From Burkholderia sp. Bp8992 (lineage in GTDB: Bacteria; Pseudomonadota; Gammaproteobacteria; Burkholderiales; Burkholderiaceae), in assembly GCF_003853705.1 (NCBI RefSeq), contig NZ_QTQI01000011.1, positions 62,001-126,000 of the forward strand: a DNA stretch of 64,000 nucleotides, read 5' to 3'. Shown here piece after piece: positions 22,987-31,342 of the stretch (the stretch's first letter is position 1; each line of letters starts with the position of its first letter). Made by a program: the position numbers and the translations under genes. Below the pieces are notes generated by a model. The model was not told where the DNA came from, made no database searches, and was given only the letters and a program-made list of their open reading frames with translations.

Positions 22987-23889
22987 ATGCTCAATCGACT
23001 CGATCTCCTCAAGATCTTTGCCGCGGCTGCCGCGGCCCCCACGTTCCGCGAGGCGGCGGCGCGTCTCGGCGTATCGCCGCAGGTCGTGACGCGCGCGGTG
23101 CGCGAGCTGGAGGAGATGCTCGGCGAAACGTTGTTTCACCGGACGACCCGCAGCATCCGGATTACCGCATTCGGCCAGTCGTTCGCGCGTGACGCGCAGG
23201 CGGCGCTTTCCGCCGTCGACGGGCTGTTCGGGCCCGCGGCCGGCCAGGTCGACGAGCCGGTCGGCATCGTCAGGATCACCGCGCCGTCAGGCATGGGGCG
23301 GCATTACGTGCAGCCGATCCTCACCGGCCTCATGCAGCAGTATCCGGGGCTCGTGCCCGATCTGCGGCTGTCCGACGTGCCGTCGCCGGTGGTCGACGAG
23401 CAGATCGACATCGGCGTGCGCGTCGGCGCGATCGGCGACAACCGCTTCGTCGCGCGCATGGTCGGGCCGCTGCCGATGTGGGTCGTGGGCGCGCCGTCGC
23501 TGATCGAGCGGCTGGGCGAGCCGAAAAACCGCAAGGCACTCGAAGCGATGCCGGTGACGTGCCTGATCGACCGCGCGAGCGGTCGCGCGTGGCCGTGGAT
23601 CTTTCGGGGAGAGCAACACTTCGTTCCGTCGTCGCCGGCCTATCTGACGGACGACACCGAGGTGGAGATCGAGGCCGTGTGTGCCGGAGCCGGGTTCGGC
23701 CAGTGCTCGGAGTACCTGGTCCGGCAGTATGTCCGGAAGGGGCGCTTGGTGCGCCTGTTGCCGAGTCTCGAACCCGAGCCGTGGAAGCTGCACGTCTATC
23801 GGCCGCGGCGCGGCCCGATGCCCCGGCGTATCCGCGTGGTGTACGACGAACTGGTGGCGAAGCTCGCGGAGGCGACATGGCGGGAGTAG
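22987..23889 (+). CDS. LysR-family transcriptional regulator
   Basis: 300-residue regulator. The N-terminal winged HTH (residues 5-65) contains F-R-E-A-A-A-R-L-G-V-S-P-Q-V-V-T-R-A and L-F-H-R-T-T-R-S-I-R-I-T. The C-terminal LysR substrate domain contains I-D-I-G-V-R-V-G and H-V-Y-R-P-R-R. It probably controls the divergent SDR and itself through the inverted repeat upstream (inference). The ATG at 22987 was chosen for the standard LysR N-terminus. Confidence 0.92.
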   Translation: MLNRLDLLKIFAAAAAAPTFREAAARLGVSPQVVTRAVRELEEMLGETLFHRTTRSIRITAFGQSFARDAQAALSAVDGLFGPAAGQVDEPVGIVRITAPSGMGRHYVQPILTGLMQQYPGLVPDLRLSDVPSPVVDEQIDIGVRVGAIGDNRFVARMVGPLPMWVVGAPSLIERLGEPKNRKALEAMPVTCLIDRASGRAWPWIFRGEQHFVPSSPAYLTDDTEVEIEAVCAGAGFGQCSEYLVRQYVRKGRLVRLLPSLEPEPWKLHVYRPRRGPMPRRIRVVYDELVAKLAEATWRE

Positions 23890-23940
23890 GGGCCGCCGCT
23901 GCGGTGCCGTCCGCCGACACGCTGCGGGATCGTCATGGTG

Positions 23941-24113
23941 TCGCCGCACCCGCATGCGGTGATCGCGGGCGACTCCGTGCTGCCGTGGATCGACGCCATC
24001 GACGGCGTGGTCGGCAGCGTTCGCGGCCGGGCTCGCGTGGCTCGCGTTGCAGCGGCACGTGTGGCGGGCAGTGGCACCGGGCCATCGCCCACGGCCCGCA
24101 TCCTGCCGAACCG
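23941..24113 (+). pseudogene. decayed 3' end of an MFS (SotB-like) transporter gene
   Basis: The stretch 23962-24059 aligns base for base with sotB 21889-21985, roughly 80-85% identical by eye with one inserted base. In two frames it still reads I-A-G-D-x-x-L-P-W-I...G-V-V, then after the +1 shift F-A-A-G-L-A-W-L-A-L-Q-R-H. This corresponds to the sotB C-terminus (I-A-G-D-F-G-L-P-W-I, F-A-A-G-I-A-W-A-A-L). No upstream part of the transporter remains next to it, so it is a remnant of a second copy. Confidence 0.65.
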
Positions 24114-25283
24114 TCAATGCGCCCCGTCGCGCCCGATCCCCGCCGCTTCGCGCTGCCGCAGTTTCGCGTACAGCGTCGTGCGTGAAATGCCGAGCTGCCG
24201 CGCGGCCGCCGACACATTGCCGTCGTGCTCGTCGAGCGCCCGCCGGATCGCATCGAGCGACTGTTCGTGCAGGCTTGCCTGTGGGCCGGCGGCCGGCACC
24301 GCATGGCATACATCGGCGGCTTCTTCGAGCACATCGGCGTGACGCGCCGTCGCCGCATGATCGAGCGGCGCACGCACGGTGCGTACCCATACGTGGCTAC
24401 CATCGTCGCGCGCGATCCGCTGCGGCGTGCGGGCCGGTGTCAGCAAACGGCGCCGCTGCGCAGGCGTCGCGCCGGGAAACAGTTGCCGGAGATCGTACGG
24501 GGCCACCGTCCCGACGGCCGCGAGGTCGAGCATCTGACGCGCCAGCCGGCTTACAGCGCGCACCCGGCCCGCTGCGTCGAGCGCGATGACGCCGGCGAGC
24601 GGCGTGCCGAGCCAGCGCGGATCGAATTGCACCTGCAGCAGATGGCAGTCGCGCAGCATCGCATAAAGCCGCTGCTCGGCGGACAGCGACGCGTGCCGGA
24701 ACGGCTCGCGCAGCTGCACGACGTTGCGCCTGCCGATGCCGGTGATATCGAGCGCGCCGATCACTTCGCCGTTGAAGCCCACCAGCGGCACCGCGAGGCA
24801 GAACACCCGCGACAGCTCGTCGAGATAGTGCTGCGCGCCCGCGACGACGGCTTCGGCGCCGTCGTGAATCACGCAGCTCGGCGCGGTCGTGCCGATGTTC
24901 GGTTCGACGATCCGGCGCCCGGCGACGATCGGCGTCAGCAGCGCGTCGTCGCATTGCGGGCTGCGGCGCGCATGGATGATCGTGCCGTGCGGATTGACGC
25001 ACATGATCGTCCATTCGCTGCCGCCGAATGCGGCCCACAGCGGCTCGATCTCCTGCGCGACGCAGCGGTAGAGCCGCCGGTCCGCGCGCGATTCGTCGTG
25101 CTCGCGCTGCATTTCATAGCGGGCGGTTTGCCATGGCCGCAGCCCGGCGTCGCGCGAACGCAGCCACGAGCGCGCGACGCTGGCCGGCAACGCCGCTTCC
25201 GGCAGCGGCTCGCCCGCCGCGAAGCGGGCGCGGAGGCGGTCGAGGTCGACCGGCCGTGAAAGGGATTCGGGGGCTGTATTCAC
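24114..25283 (-). CDS. GAF/Fis-type transcriptional regulator lacking the AAA+ domain
   Basis: 389-residue AcoR-like regulator. An N-terminal GAF-like sensor (about residues 60-210, with W-T-I-M-C-V-N, E-P-N-I-G-T-T-A-P-S-C) and a PAS-like middle (P-L-A-G-V-I-A-L-D-A-A-G-R-V) lead to a C-terminal Fis HTH (A-L-D-E-H-D-G-N-V-S-A-A-A-R-Q-L-G-I-S-R-T-T-L-Y). No Walker A or GAFTGA motif exists, so it cannot activate sigma-54 polymerase in the usual way. The GTG at 25283 has GGAG six bases upstream. Next to alcohol and aldehyde dehydrogenase genes, it is the likely aromatic-alcohol sensor (inference). Confidence 0.86.
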   Translation of the reverse strand: MNTAPESLSRPVDLDRLRARFAAGEPLPEAALPASVARSWLRSRDAGLRPWQTARYEMQREHDESRADRRLYRCVAQEIEPLWAAFGGSEWTIMCVNPHGTIIHARRSPQCDDALLTPIVAGRRIVEPNIGTTAPSCVIHDGAEAVVAGAQHYLDELSRVFCLAVPLVGFNGEVIGALDITGIGRRNVVQLREPFRHASLSAEQRLYAMLRDCHLLQVQFDPRWLGTPLAGVIALDAAGRVRAVSRLARQMLDLAAVGTVAPYDLRQLFPGATPAQRRRLLTPARTPQRIARDDGSHVWVRTVRAPLDHAATARHADVLEEAADVCHAVPAAGPQASLHEQSLDAIRRALDEHDGNVSAAARQLGISRTTLYAKLRQREAAGIGRDGAH

Positions 25284-25449
25284 GCTGCGCTCCAGTTTGG
25301 GTCGAAGGGCCGGGCCGGACGTGCCGGGCTGGCGTGTCGCGCGAATGCGTAATATAGCCCGGTCCCCAAAGCAGGGCATTTTCACGAGAAGAGGCGCCGC
25401 CGCGCGCGGCCGATTTGCGTCGGCGTGCCGCCGGCGGCGCCTTTTGCGT

Positions 25450-26577
25450 TCAATGCGGCAAACGCAGGATCGGCTTGAGCGTGATGCCTTTGCTGCTGTC
25501 CTCGGCGGCTTGGTTGATCTGCTCGAGCGGATAGAACTTCACCAGCCGGTCGAACGGGAACCGCCCTTGCAGGTACAGTTGCACGAGCTGCGGGATGAAC
25601 GTCTGCGGCACGCTGTCGCCTTCGACGATGCCGCGGATCGTATGGCCGCCGAGCAGCAGGCTGTTGACGTCGAATTCGGCCTTGGTGCCGAGCTTCGGCG
25701 CGCCGACCACGCCCATCGTTCCGCGCGAGCCGAGCGCGTCGATCCCTTGCGACAGCACGGCCGGCAGCCCGGTCGACTCGAGCGCGAAGTCGACGCCGCC
25801 GCCGGTGATCTCACGGATCGCGTCGACGACGTCGACTTCCCGGCTGTTGATTGCATGCGTCGCGCCGAGCTCCAGCGCGAGCGCGAGCCGCGACGGCACG
25901 ATGTCGACGGCGATGATCGTCGTCGCGCCGGCGATGCGCGCGGCCATCACGGCGCTCATGCCGACCGCGCCCGCGCCGAAGCTCGCGAAGCTGCTGCCGG
26001 TGCGCACCGCGAGCGAATTGATTACGGCGCCCGCGCCGGTCTGGATCCCGCAGCCGAGCGGGCCGAGCAGTTCGAGCGGCGCTTCCTTCGGCACCTTGAT
26101 CGCGTTGTTCTCGCGTGCGAGCGCGTAGCTCGCGAACGACGACTGCGCGAAGAAATGATCGTTCAGCGGTTGTCCGGCTTCGTCCCGGATGGCCGTCTGC
26201 CCGTCGGCGTCGGCGCCGCCGAAATTCAGCGCGAAGAACTGCCGGCAGTACGCGCCGTGACCGCCCACGCACGACGCGCAATGGCCGCACGCACCGTAGG
26301 TCAGCACGACGTGATCGCCGGCGGCGAGCGTCTTCACATTCGGGCCGACCGCCTCGACCACGCCGGCGCCTTCGTGACCGAGCACGGCCGGCAGCGGCAC
26401 CGGATAGTACTGGTCGCGCACGATCAGGTCGGTATGGCACAAGCCGGTCGCGACGACGCGCACCAGCACCTCGTCGCCGCGCGGCGCGCGGATGCGGGCC
26501 GCTTCGATCGAGAAGGGCGCGCCGGCGGCGCGCGCGACGGCCGCGGTGACGGCGCGCGTATCGTTTTCGGTGTACAT
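25450..26577 (-). CDS. Zn-dependent (aryl-)alcohol dehydrogenase
   Basis: 375-residue medium-chain dehydrogenase. Catalytic zinc ligands appear in G-L-C-H-T-D and G-H-E-G-A-G-V-V-E. The structural zinc loop is C-G-H-C-A-S-C-V-G-G-H-G-A-Y-C, the Rossmann motif G-A-G-A-V-G-M follows, and V-D-I after beta-2 favours NAD. The family includes benzyl-alcohol dehydrogenases (XylB, AreB). It lies 14 bases downstream of an aromatic aldehyde dehydrogenase gene. The pair would oxidise benzyl alcohols to benzoates, feeding benABCD at 37-41 kb (inference). Confidence 0.88.
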   Translation of the reverse strand: MYTENDTRAVTAAVARAAGAPFSIEAARIRAPRGDEVLVRVVATGLCHTDLIVRDQYYPVPLPAVLGHEGAGVVEAVGPNVKTLAAGDHVVLTYGACGHCASCVGGHGAYCRQFFALNFGGADADGQTAIRDEAGQPLNDHFFAQSSFASYALARENNAIKVPKEAPLELLGPLGCGIQTGAGAVINSLAVRTGSSFASFGAGAVGMSAVMAARIAGATTIIAVDIVPSRLALALELGATHAINSREVDVVDAIREITGGGVDFALESTGLPAVLSQGIDALGSRGTMGVVGAPKLGTKAEFDVNSLLLGGHTIRGIVEGDSVPQTFIPQLVQLYLQGRFPFDRLVKFYPLEQINQAAEDSSKGITLKPILRLPH

Positions 26578-26591
26578 GGTCGGTCTCCTCG

Positions 26592-28064
26592 TCAAATCGG
26601 ATACAGCGGCGCTTCGCCCTTGATCGTCAGCCACTGCCACTGCGTGAATTCCTCCCAGTTTGCCGCACCGCCGATGCTCGAACCGTTGCCCGAGGCGCCC
26701 ACGCCGCCGAACGGGTTGATCACTTCGTCGTTGACCGTCTGGTCGTTGATGTGCAGCAGCCCCGTGTTCAAGCGCTCGCCGATCCTCAGTGCGCGGCCGA
26801 CGTCGGCCGACAGGATCGCCATCGACAGCCCGTATTCGGTCTTGTTCGCGAGCGCGATCGCGTCTTCGTCGGTATCGAATGGCACGACGATCGCGACCGG
26901 CCCGAAGATTTCCTCGTCGAATGCCGGATTGCCCGGCGCGACACCGCTCAGCACGGTCGGCTCGAAGAACAGGCCGCGATGGCCGCCGCCCGTCTCGACG
27001 CGCGCGCCCGCGCGGCGGGCCGCGTCGACCACGCTCGCCGCATGGTCGCGTTGCGCGGCGTTGATCAGCGGGCCGAGGCCGACGTCGCCGGTGGCCGGGT
27101 CGCCGACGCGCAGGCTTCGCGCCGTCTCGACGAGCTTCGCGACGAAGCGGTCGTGAATCGCGCGCTGCACGAGCACGCGGCCGGTCGCCATGCAGATCTG
27201 CCCTTGATGCAGATACGCGCCCCACGCGGTGTTGGCGACCGCGCGGTCGAGGTCGGCATCGTCGAGCACGATCAGCGAATTCTTGCCGCCGAGTTCGAGC
27301 GATACCTTCTTCAGGTGGCGGCCCGCCGCTTCGCCGACCTTGCGCCCGGCCGCGGTGGAGCCGGTGAACTGGATCATCGCGACGTGCGGATCGGCGACCA
27401 GCGCCGCGCCGGCTGCGCCGTCGCCGGGCAGCACGTGCAGCAAGCCTTCGGGCAAGCCGGCGAGTTCGAACACGCGGGCGATCGCGACGCCGCCGCACAC
27501 GGCGGTGCGCGGATCGGGCTTCAGTACGACCGCGTTGCCGAGTGCGAGCGCCGGCGCGACCGCACGTATCGCGAGGTACAGCGGGAAATTGAACGGCGAG
27601 ATCACGCCGACTACGCCGCGCGGACGGCGGCGCGCGAGCGACAGCCGGCCGGCCGCCGACGGCAGCACTTCGCCGGCTGCGCGCGACGGCAGGCCGGCCG
27701 CTTCGTGCAGCGCCTTGATCGTGACCGACGTTTCGAACGACGCCTTCGCGCGCGTCGAGCCGCTTTCGCGCACGAGCCAGTCGACGATCGCGTCGAAGTG
27801 CGTTTCGGCGACTGTCGCCGCGCGGCGCAGGACTGCTGCGCGGTCGTCGTAGGGGAGGGCGAACCATGCGGGCTGCGCGCGATGCGCGGTAGCCGATGCT
27901 TCTGCGATGGCCGCGCTGTCGGCGACGCCGATGCGGCCGAGGGTGTTGCCGGTCGCCGGTTCGATCACGTCGGCTGATTGCGGGCTTGCGTGCCACTGGC
28001 CGTTGAAGGTCTTGCCGCGCCAGATGTCGGTGTCGAACAATGCGGGGGTGCTGCTGCTATCCAT
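26592..28064 (-). CDS. benzaldehyde-type aldehyde dehydrogenase (NAD+)
   Basis: 490-residue ALDH superfamily enzyme. Motifs include S-P-F-N-F-P-L (cofactor site), F-T-G-S-T-A-A-G-R, the general base in L-E-L-G-G-K-N, and the nucleophile Cys in H-Q-G-Q-I-C-M-A. The H-Q-G-Q-I-C-M arrangement and overall sequence are those of XylC/AreC and vanillin dehydrogenases. It starts at 28064 after AGGAG, and is the first gene of the two-gene unit with the alcohol dehydrogenase. Exact aldehyde is inferred. Confidence 0.87.
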   Translation of the reverse strand: MDSSSTPALFDTDIWRGKTFNGQWHASPQSADVIEPATGNTLGRIGVADSAAIAEASATAHRAQPAWFALPYDDRAAVLRRAATVAETHFDAIVDWLVRESGSTRAKASFETSVTIKALHEAAGLPSRAAGEVLPSAAGRLSLARRRPRGVVGVISPFNFPLYLAIRAVAPALALGNAVVLKPDPRTAVCGGVAIARVFELAGLPEGLLHVLPGDGAAGAALVADPHVAMIQFTGSTAAGRKVGEAAGRHLKKVSLELGGKNSLIVLDDADLDRAVANTAWGAYLHQGQICMATGRVLVQRAIHDRFVAKLVETARSLRVGDPATGDVGLGPLINAAQRDHAASVVDAARRAGARVETGGGHRGLFFEPTVLSGVAPGNPAFDEEIFGPVAIVVPFDTDEDAIALANKTEYGLSMAILSADVGRALRIGERLNTGLLHINDQTVNDEVINPFGGVGASGNGSSIGGAANWEEFTQWQWLTIKGEAPLYPI

Positions 28065-28669
28065 GTGCGCTCCTGGTGAATTCGGATCGGCCGGGTCGGT
28101 TTTGTTGCGTGGGCATCGACCGGCATGCGCGCGAGGGTAGGCGGGCGGGCGAAACGGGGGTATCCGGGTTTGTTCCCACGCGCGGAGGGCGCGTGGAGTG
28201 GGGGGCGTTCGCGATTGGGTGTGCGGAAATTGGACAGTTGTTGGGCGGGTTGTTGCCGCATGTGGTCTGGTGACACGGCGGATATGACTCGTGCAGCGCG
28301 ATGTGCGCCGTATCCGACGGCTCAGCGTGCAAACGTGCGCTCACACTTCTTCGGAGCGGCAGTTACCGACCCTTTGCGGCACGTCGGTGAGTTTCTCCGA
28401 ATGTCTCGGCCTCACCAAAAACGGACCTTACCATCCCGACTACGCCCCCCGCGGGGGGCTTGACAACTCCTGTTTAAGAATTAGCTCTATTCCGTCGAAC
28501 GGTGGCGCCAGCGAATATCGGATGGATCCGCACCGAGTGGAAAAGCTTTGCGGATGGAAGCCAAGCTTGGCATACTCAGCGAAACGAACTGAGGTGCCCT
28601 CGTGCGCGACGCAGCACCTCCCCTCCGTCACCGAAGCTGACTCCTTTTCGTTTTTCAGATCGTGGTAGT
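28065..28669. other. intergenic region ahead of the aldehyde dehydrogenase and the AT-rich island
   Basis: No gene supported. The left part (to about 28290) is GC-rich and should hold the promoter of the dehydrogenase operon, including an 8-bp inverted repeat. A perfect 16-bp palindrome, GCCCCCC-GC-GGGGGGC, sits at 28444-28459. It is directly followed by a drop in GC, so it may mark the left edge of the inserted ATPase island. Confidence 0.5.
28176..28196. promoter_or_regulatory. inverted repeat upstream of the aldehyde dehydrogenase gene
   Basis: CCACGCGC-GGAGG-GCGCGTGG, 8-bp arms with a 5-base loop, about 112 bases upstream of the aldehyde dehydrogenase start. It could be the binding site of the GAF/Fis regulator or a leader hairpin; the sequence alone does not decide. 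Confidence 0.35.
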
Positions 28670-28697
28670 TTGTTCGTTACACATTTTCCGATATTCT
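28670..28697 (+). promoter_or_regulatory. probable sigma-70 promoter for the ATPase gene
   Basis: TTGTTC (28670-28675), 16-base spacer, TATTCT (28692-28697), 79 bases before the ATPase start in locally AT-rich DNA. Both hexamers deviate from consensus at a few positions. Confidence 0.4.
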
Positions 28698-28776
28698 GTA
28701 CGCTGAAAGCCTTCGTTTGCAGAGTCGCACCATGCGCCAAGCGAAGTGATAAAACGACACAAAAACTCGAACTGAA

Positions 28777-30411
28777 ATGATAGAGACCAATCACGGTTTT
28801 CACTTTCGGCTTCGCCGCGGTGCATCAATCGGGGAGCTTGACGCCGAGTCAGATGGCGATTTTTTGTCGTCCTGTTTCGTGGATACGGGAGACTTCGAGA
28901 CGCTGAAAGACTGCCGGTCTCCACACCGCATAATTGTCGGACGGACGGGATCAGGGAAGACTGCACTGATCAATCATTTGATTGAAAATATAACTAACGT
29001 CATCGTAGTATCCCCAGAAAACCTTTCCCTTAATTATCTTTCAAATTCCGATATTCTTGTTACCCTAGAAAAAGCTGGGGTTAAGCTGGATATTTTCTAC
29101 GGATTGCTTTGGAAGCATGTTTTTGCCGTTGAGCTACTAAAGCGACGTTGCCATCTTACTAACGAAGAGAAGACGCGTAGCTGGATCGCGGGGTTTATTC
29201 CCACGCTGAAGCGAAAAGATCAGGCCAAGGAACGCGCTTTTAACTACTTGTCTACATGGGGCGATACTTTTTGGCAAGAGACCGAATATCGGGTGAAGGA
29301 AGTTACCGAAAAGCTTGAGGGGGAAATTACGTCGAAACTTGGGGCAGAAATCGGCGCATTGAAGGCGGATGTGAGCGGTAGCCTCAAAAGGATGGATGAG
29401 CGTAAGACGGAGGTTGTTAACAAGGCGCAGACCGTTATAAATTCGATTCAAATTAAAGCGCTTGCCGACGTGATCGCGTTAATGAACGAAGAAATATTTA
29501 CAGACCCCCAGCAAAAATATTATCTTGTTATTGATCGACTTGATGAAAACTGGGTTGATGACGATCTCCGATACAGGCTAATTCGCGCTTTGATTGAGTG
29601 TGTGAAGACATTTCGAAGTGTTGTGAATGTAAAAATAATTGTGGCTTTGCGTCAAGATCTCGTTCAAACGGTGTTTGAAAGGACCCGCGATGCAGGGTTC
29701 CAAGAAGAAAAGTACGCTGCGCTTTTTTTGCAACTTCGGTGGGAAAAGAATCTTTTGATAAAGATGCTCAATGAGCGAATTATACGGTTGGTGCGGGAGC
29801 AATATACTTTATCACCAATTGAGTTAGTAGATTTGTTTCCAAAAACGATTGGAAAAGAGGTGTTCGTTGATTATCTGCTAGAGCGAACTCACTACCGCCC
29901 GAGAGACGCGATCTCATTTATAAACGAATGCTTAAAGCGCTCAGAGGGTAAGGGGCAGGTTACAGTTCAGACAGTTAGAAATGCGGAAATAGAATATTCG
30001 ACAACACGAATGAATGCACTAAGTTTCGAATGGACTTCTCATTTCCCGGATTTCTTGGAATATTTGCCGCTGATAGAGCAAATGCCATCTAAATTTAGGC
30101 TATCTCAAATCCACAAAGATCGTATCAATGAGTTTGCTGTTGCCAAGTGTTTCGACGGTGAACATGCCGTCGACCCGGTAATTCGGGCCGGATTTGCATT
30201 TATAAATAATGATAACACTCATGCGTTCCGTGTTGAACTTATAAAAGCACTTTACTCAATAGGTGTGGTGGGTCTAAAGCTGGCGTCTTTTAATAGTCAG
30301 ATTTGGGCATATATGGATATCAACGCACCTGGTGACGGGCAAATTCGGGCCAACTCGGAAGTATTTATTCATCCCATGGCATGGGCGAGACTTGGCGTGA
30401 AGCCGAACTAG
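28777..30411 (+). CDS. P-loop ATPase, resembling the Sll1717 family; candidate defence gene
   Basis: 544-residue protein. Walker A is G-R-T-G-S-G-K-T at residues 55-62 and Walker B is Y-Y-L-V-I-D-R-L-D-E-N-W near 247-258. A sensor-like I-V-A-L-R-Q-D-L follows near 288, then L-R-W-E-K and, further on, H-Y-R-P-R-D-A-I-S-F. The R-x-D-L and R-P-R-D motifs fit large STAND/KAP-like P-loop ATPases such as the Sll1717 family (by memory). Charged helical stretches near 130-210 suggest a coiled coil. No membrane helix or nuclease motif is seen. Codon use is rich in TTA, ATA, AAA and AAT, unlike every neighbour, so it is acquired. It stands alone with its own promoter. The upstream ribosome site is weak. 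Confidence 0.8.
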   Translation: MIETNHGFHFRLRRGASIGELDAESDGDFLSSCFVDTGDFETLKDCRSPHRIIVGRTGSGKTALINHLIENITNVIVVSPENLSLNYLSNSDILVTLEKAGVKLDIFYGLLWKHVFAVELLKRRCHLTNEEKTRSWIAGFIPTLKRKDQAKERAFNYLSTWGDTFWQETEYRVKEVTEKLEGEITSKLGAEIGALKADVSGSLKRMDERKTEVVNKAQTVINSIQIKALADVIALMNEEIFTDPQQKYYLVIDRLDENWVDDDLRYRLIRALIECVKTFRSVVNVKIIVALRQDLVQTVFERTRDAGFQEEKYAALFLQLRWEKNLLIKMLNERIIRLVREQYTLSPIELVDLFPKTIGKEVFVDYLLERTHYRPRDAISFINECLKRSEGKGQVTVQTVRNAEIEYSTTRMNALSFEWTSHFPDFLEYLPLIEQMPSKFRLSQIHKDRINEFAVAKCFDGEHAVDPVIRAGFAFINNDNTHAFRVELIKALYSIGVVGLKLASFNSQIWAYMDINAPGDGQIRANSEVFIHPMAWARLGVKPN

Positions 30412-30647
30412 ATAGAAGATGAGTGGGGCGTCACAGCAGTGAAACTTAAACCCGCTCAAGCGGAAATCACCGCCGAGCGTAGGTCAGTTCGCCGAATCGT
30501 CGGTCGTCGCTTTGCAAAATGGGCAGCTCGTCGCTCGCCAACAGACGTTCGCCAGCCCGCCGCAAATGTCCGCTCATGGCCGAAGGCAGTCGGTCACCAC
30601 CCGTGACATGAAACCGGCGCAGCTCGCCCGTCAATCGACGATCCTGC

Positions 30648-30995
30648 TCACGCGAGTTCCACCGGACCGTGATCGTCGCAGTGATCGCCATGCGGGTGAT
30701 GCAGATGCCCGTCGACCAGGTAGTCGACGTGATCGCCGTGCGGTACCGCCTCGTGTCCGCAGCCGGGACCGTGGACGTGGCCCGGTTCGTGGCCGCCGCA
30801 ATTCGACGTGCACTGGTCCGGATTGTTTGCACTGACCTCGACCTTGTGTTCGTCGACATGATCGCCGTGCGGATGATGCAAATGGCCATCGTGCAGATAG
30901 TCGACGTGGTCGCCATGCTTGATTGCGGTATGTCCGCAGCCCGGGCCGTGCTGATGGTCATGGCGGGCATGATGAGCTTCGTTGCACGTACTCAT
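30648..30995 (-). CDS. His/Cys-rich metal-binding protein with two tandem repeats
   Basis: 115-residue soluble protein built of two ~38-residue repeats (about 12-50 and 70-108). Each carries H-G-P-G-C-G-H, H-G-D-H-V-D-Y-L, D-G-H-L-H-H-P-H-G-D-H; a C-x3-C pair lies in the linker. The His density indicates zinc (or related metal) binding or storage. Homologues are sometimes labelled zinc transporter permease, but there is no membrane segment here. AGGAG lies six bases before the ATG at 30995. A Zur-like box lies about 260 bases upstream, and the gene diverges from a TonB receptor operon. The roughly 236 bases downstream, to the ATPase gene, contain no gene I can support. Confidence 0.82.
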   Translation of the reverse strand: MSTCNEAHHARHDHQHGPGCGHTAIKHGDHVDYLHDGHLHHPHGDHVDEHKVEVSANNPDQCTSNCGGHEPGHVHGPGCGHEAVPHGDHVDYLVDGHLHHPHGDHCDDHGPVELA

Positions 30996-31254
30996 GCTTG
31001 TCTCCTATGTCTGCCTGGCCGCGCGAGACGATCGACGGACACCTGTCTGCGCGCCATCGAAGCACGCTTCGACGGGGGGATTGCGCCCGACGGAGAACTG
31101 CACTGTCACAGGTCACGAAACCGGAGCACGTGAGGCGCTTCCGGTCAGCATACTCGCGGCCCATCATGAATACCAGCCGGTGCTTCCGTGCCGTCCACTG
31201 CACTCGCCAGAGCGCGTCCATCCGCAACAAAAGGGGGCATTGTGCGCGACGAAT

Positions 31255-31272
31255 GCAATGTTATATCATCGC
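31255..31272. promoter_or_regulatory. Zur-like box
   Basis: GCAATG-TTATAT-CATCGC, a near-palindrome with one arm mismatch. It shares the TTATAT core and 6-6-6 layout with the box at 31355. Zur sites in proteobacteria contain a GTTATA core with dyad symmetry. It lies on the His-rich gene side of the intergenic region. Confidence 0.55.
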
Positions 31273-31342
31273 GAAATTCCGGCGCGACGCGGTCGTTTCA
31301 TATGCTTACGCCGGCAAAAAGCCTCCCGTAAGCGAGAAGTAA

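Noticed and set aside
28065-28290. Sigma-54 promoter (GGCAC-N5-TTGC) upstream of the aldehyde dehydrogenase
   Set aside because: Searched by eye on the minus strand; no acceptable match. The regulator also lacks the sigma-54 interaction domain.
28291-28668. 125-codon plus-strand frame before the ATPase island
   Set aside because: Crosses the GC-composition boundary and the 16-bp palindrome, has no ribosome site and no protein-like pattern.
30451-30465. Possible terminator hairpin CCGCT-CA-AGCGG after the ATPase gene
   Set aside because: The stem is only 5 bp and the plus-strand tail lacks a U-tract, so it is not called.
30412-30647. C-terminal extension frame downstream of the His-rich gene
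   Set aside because: Only a shifted frame of the His-rich region runs through it. It has no start signal of its own and looks like non-coding spacer.
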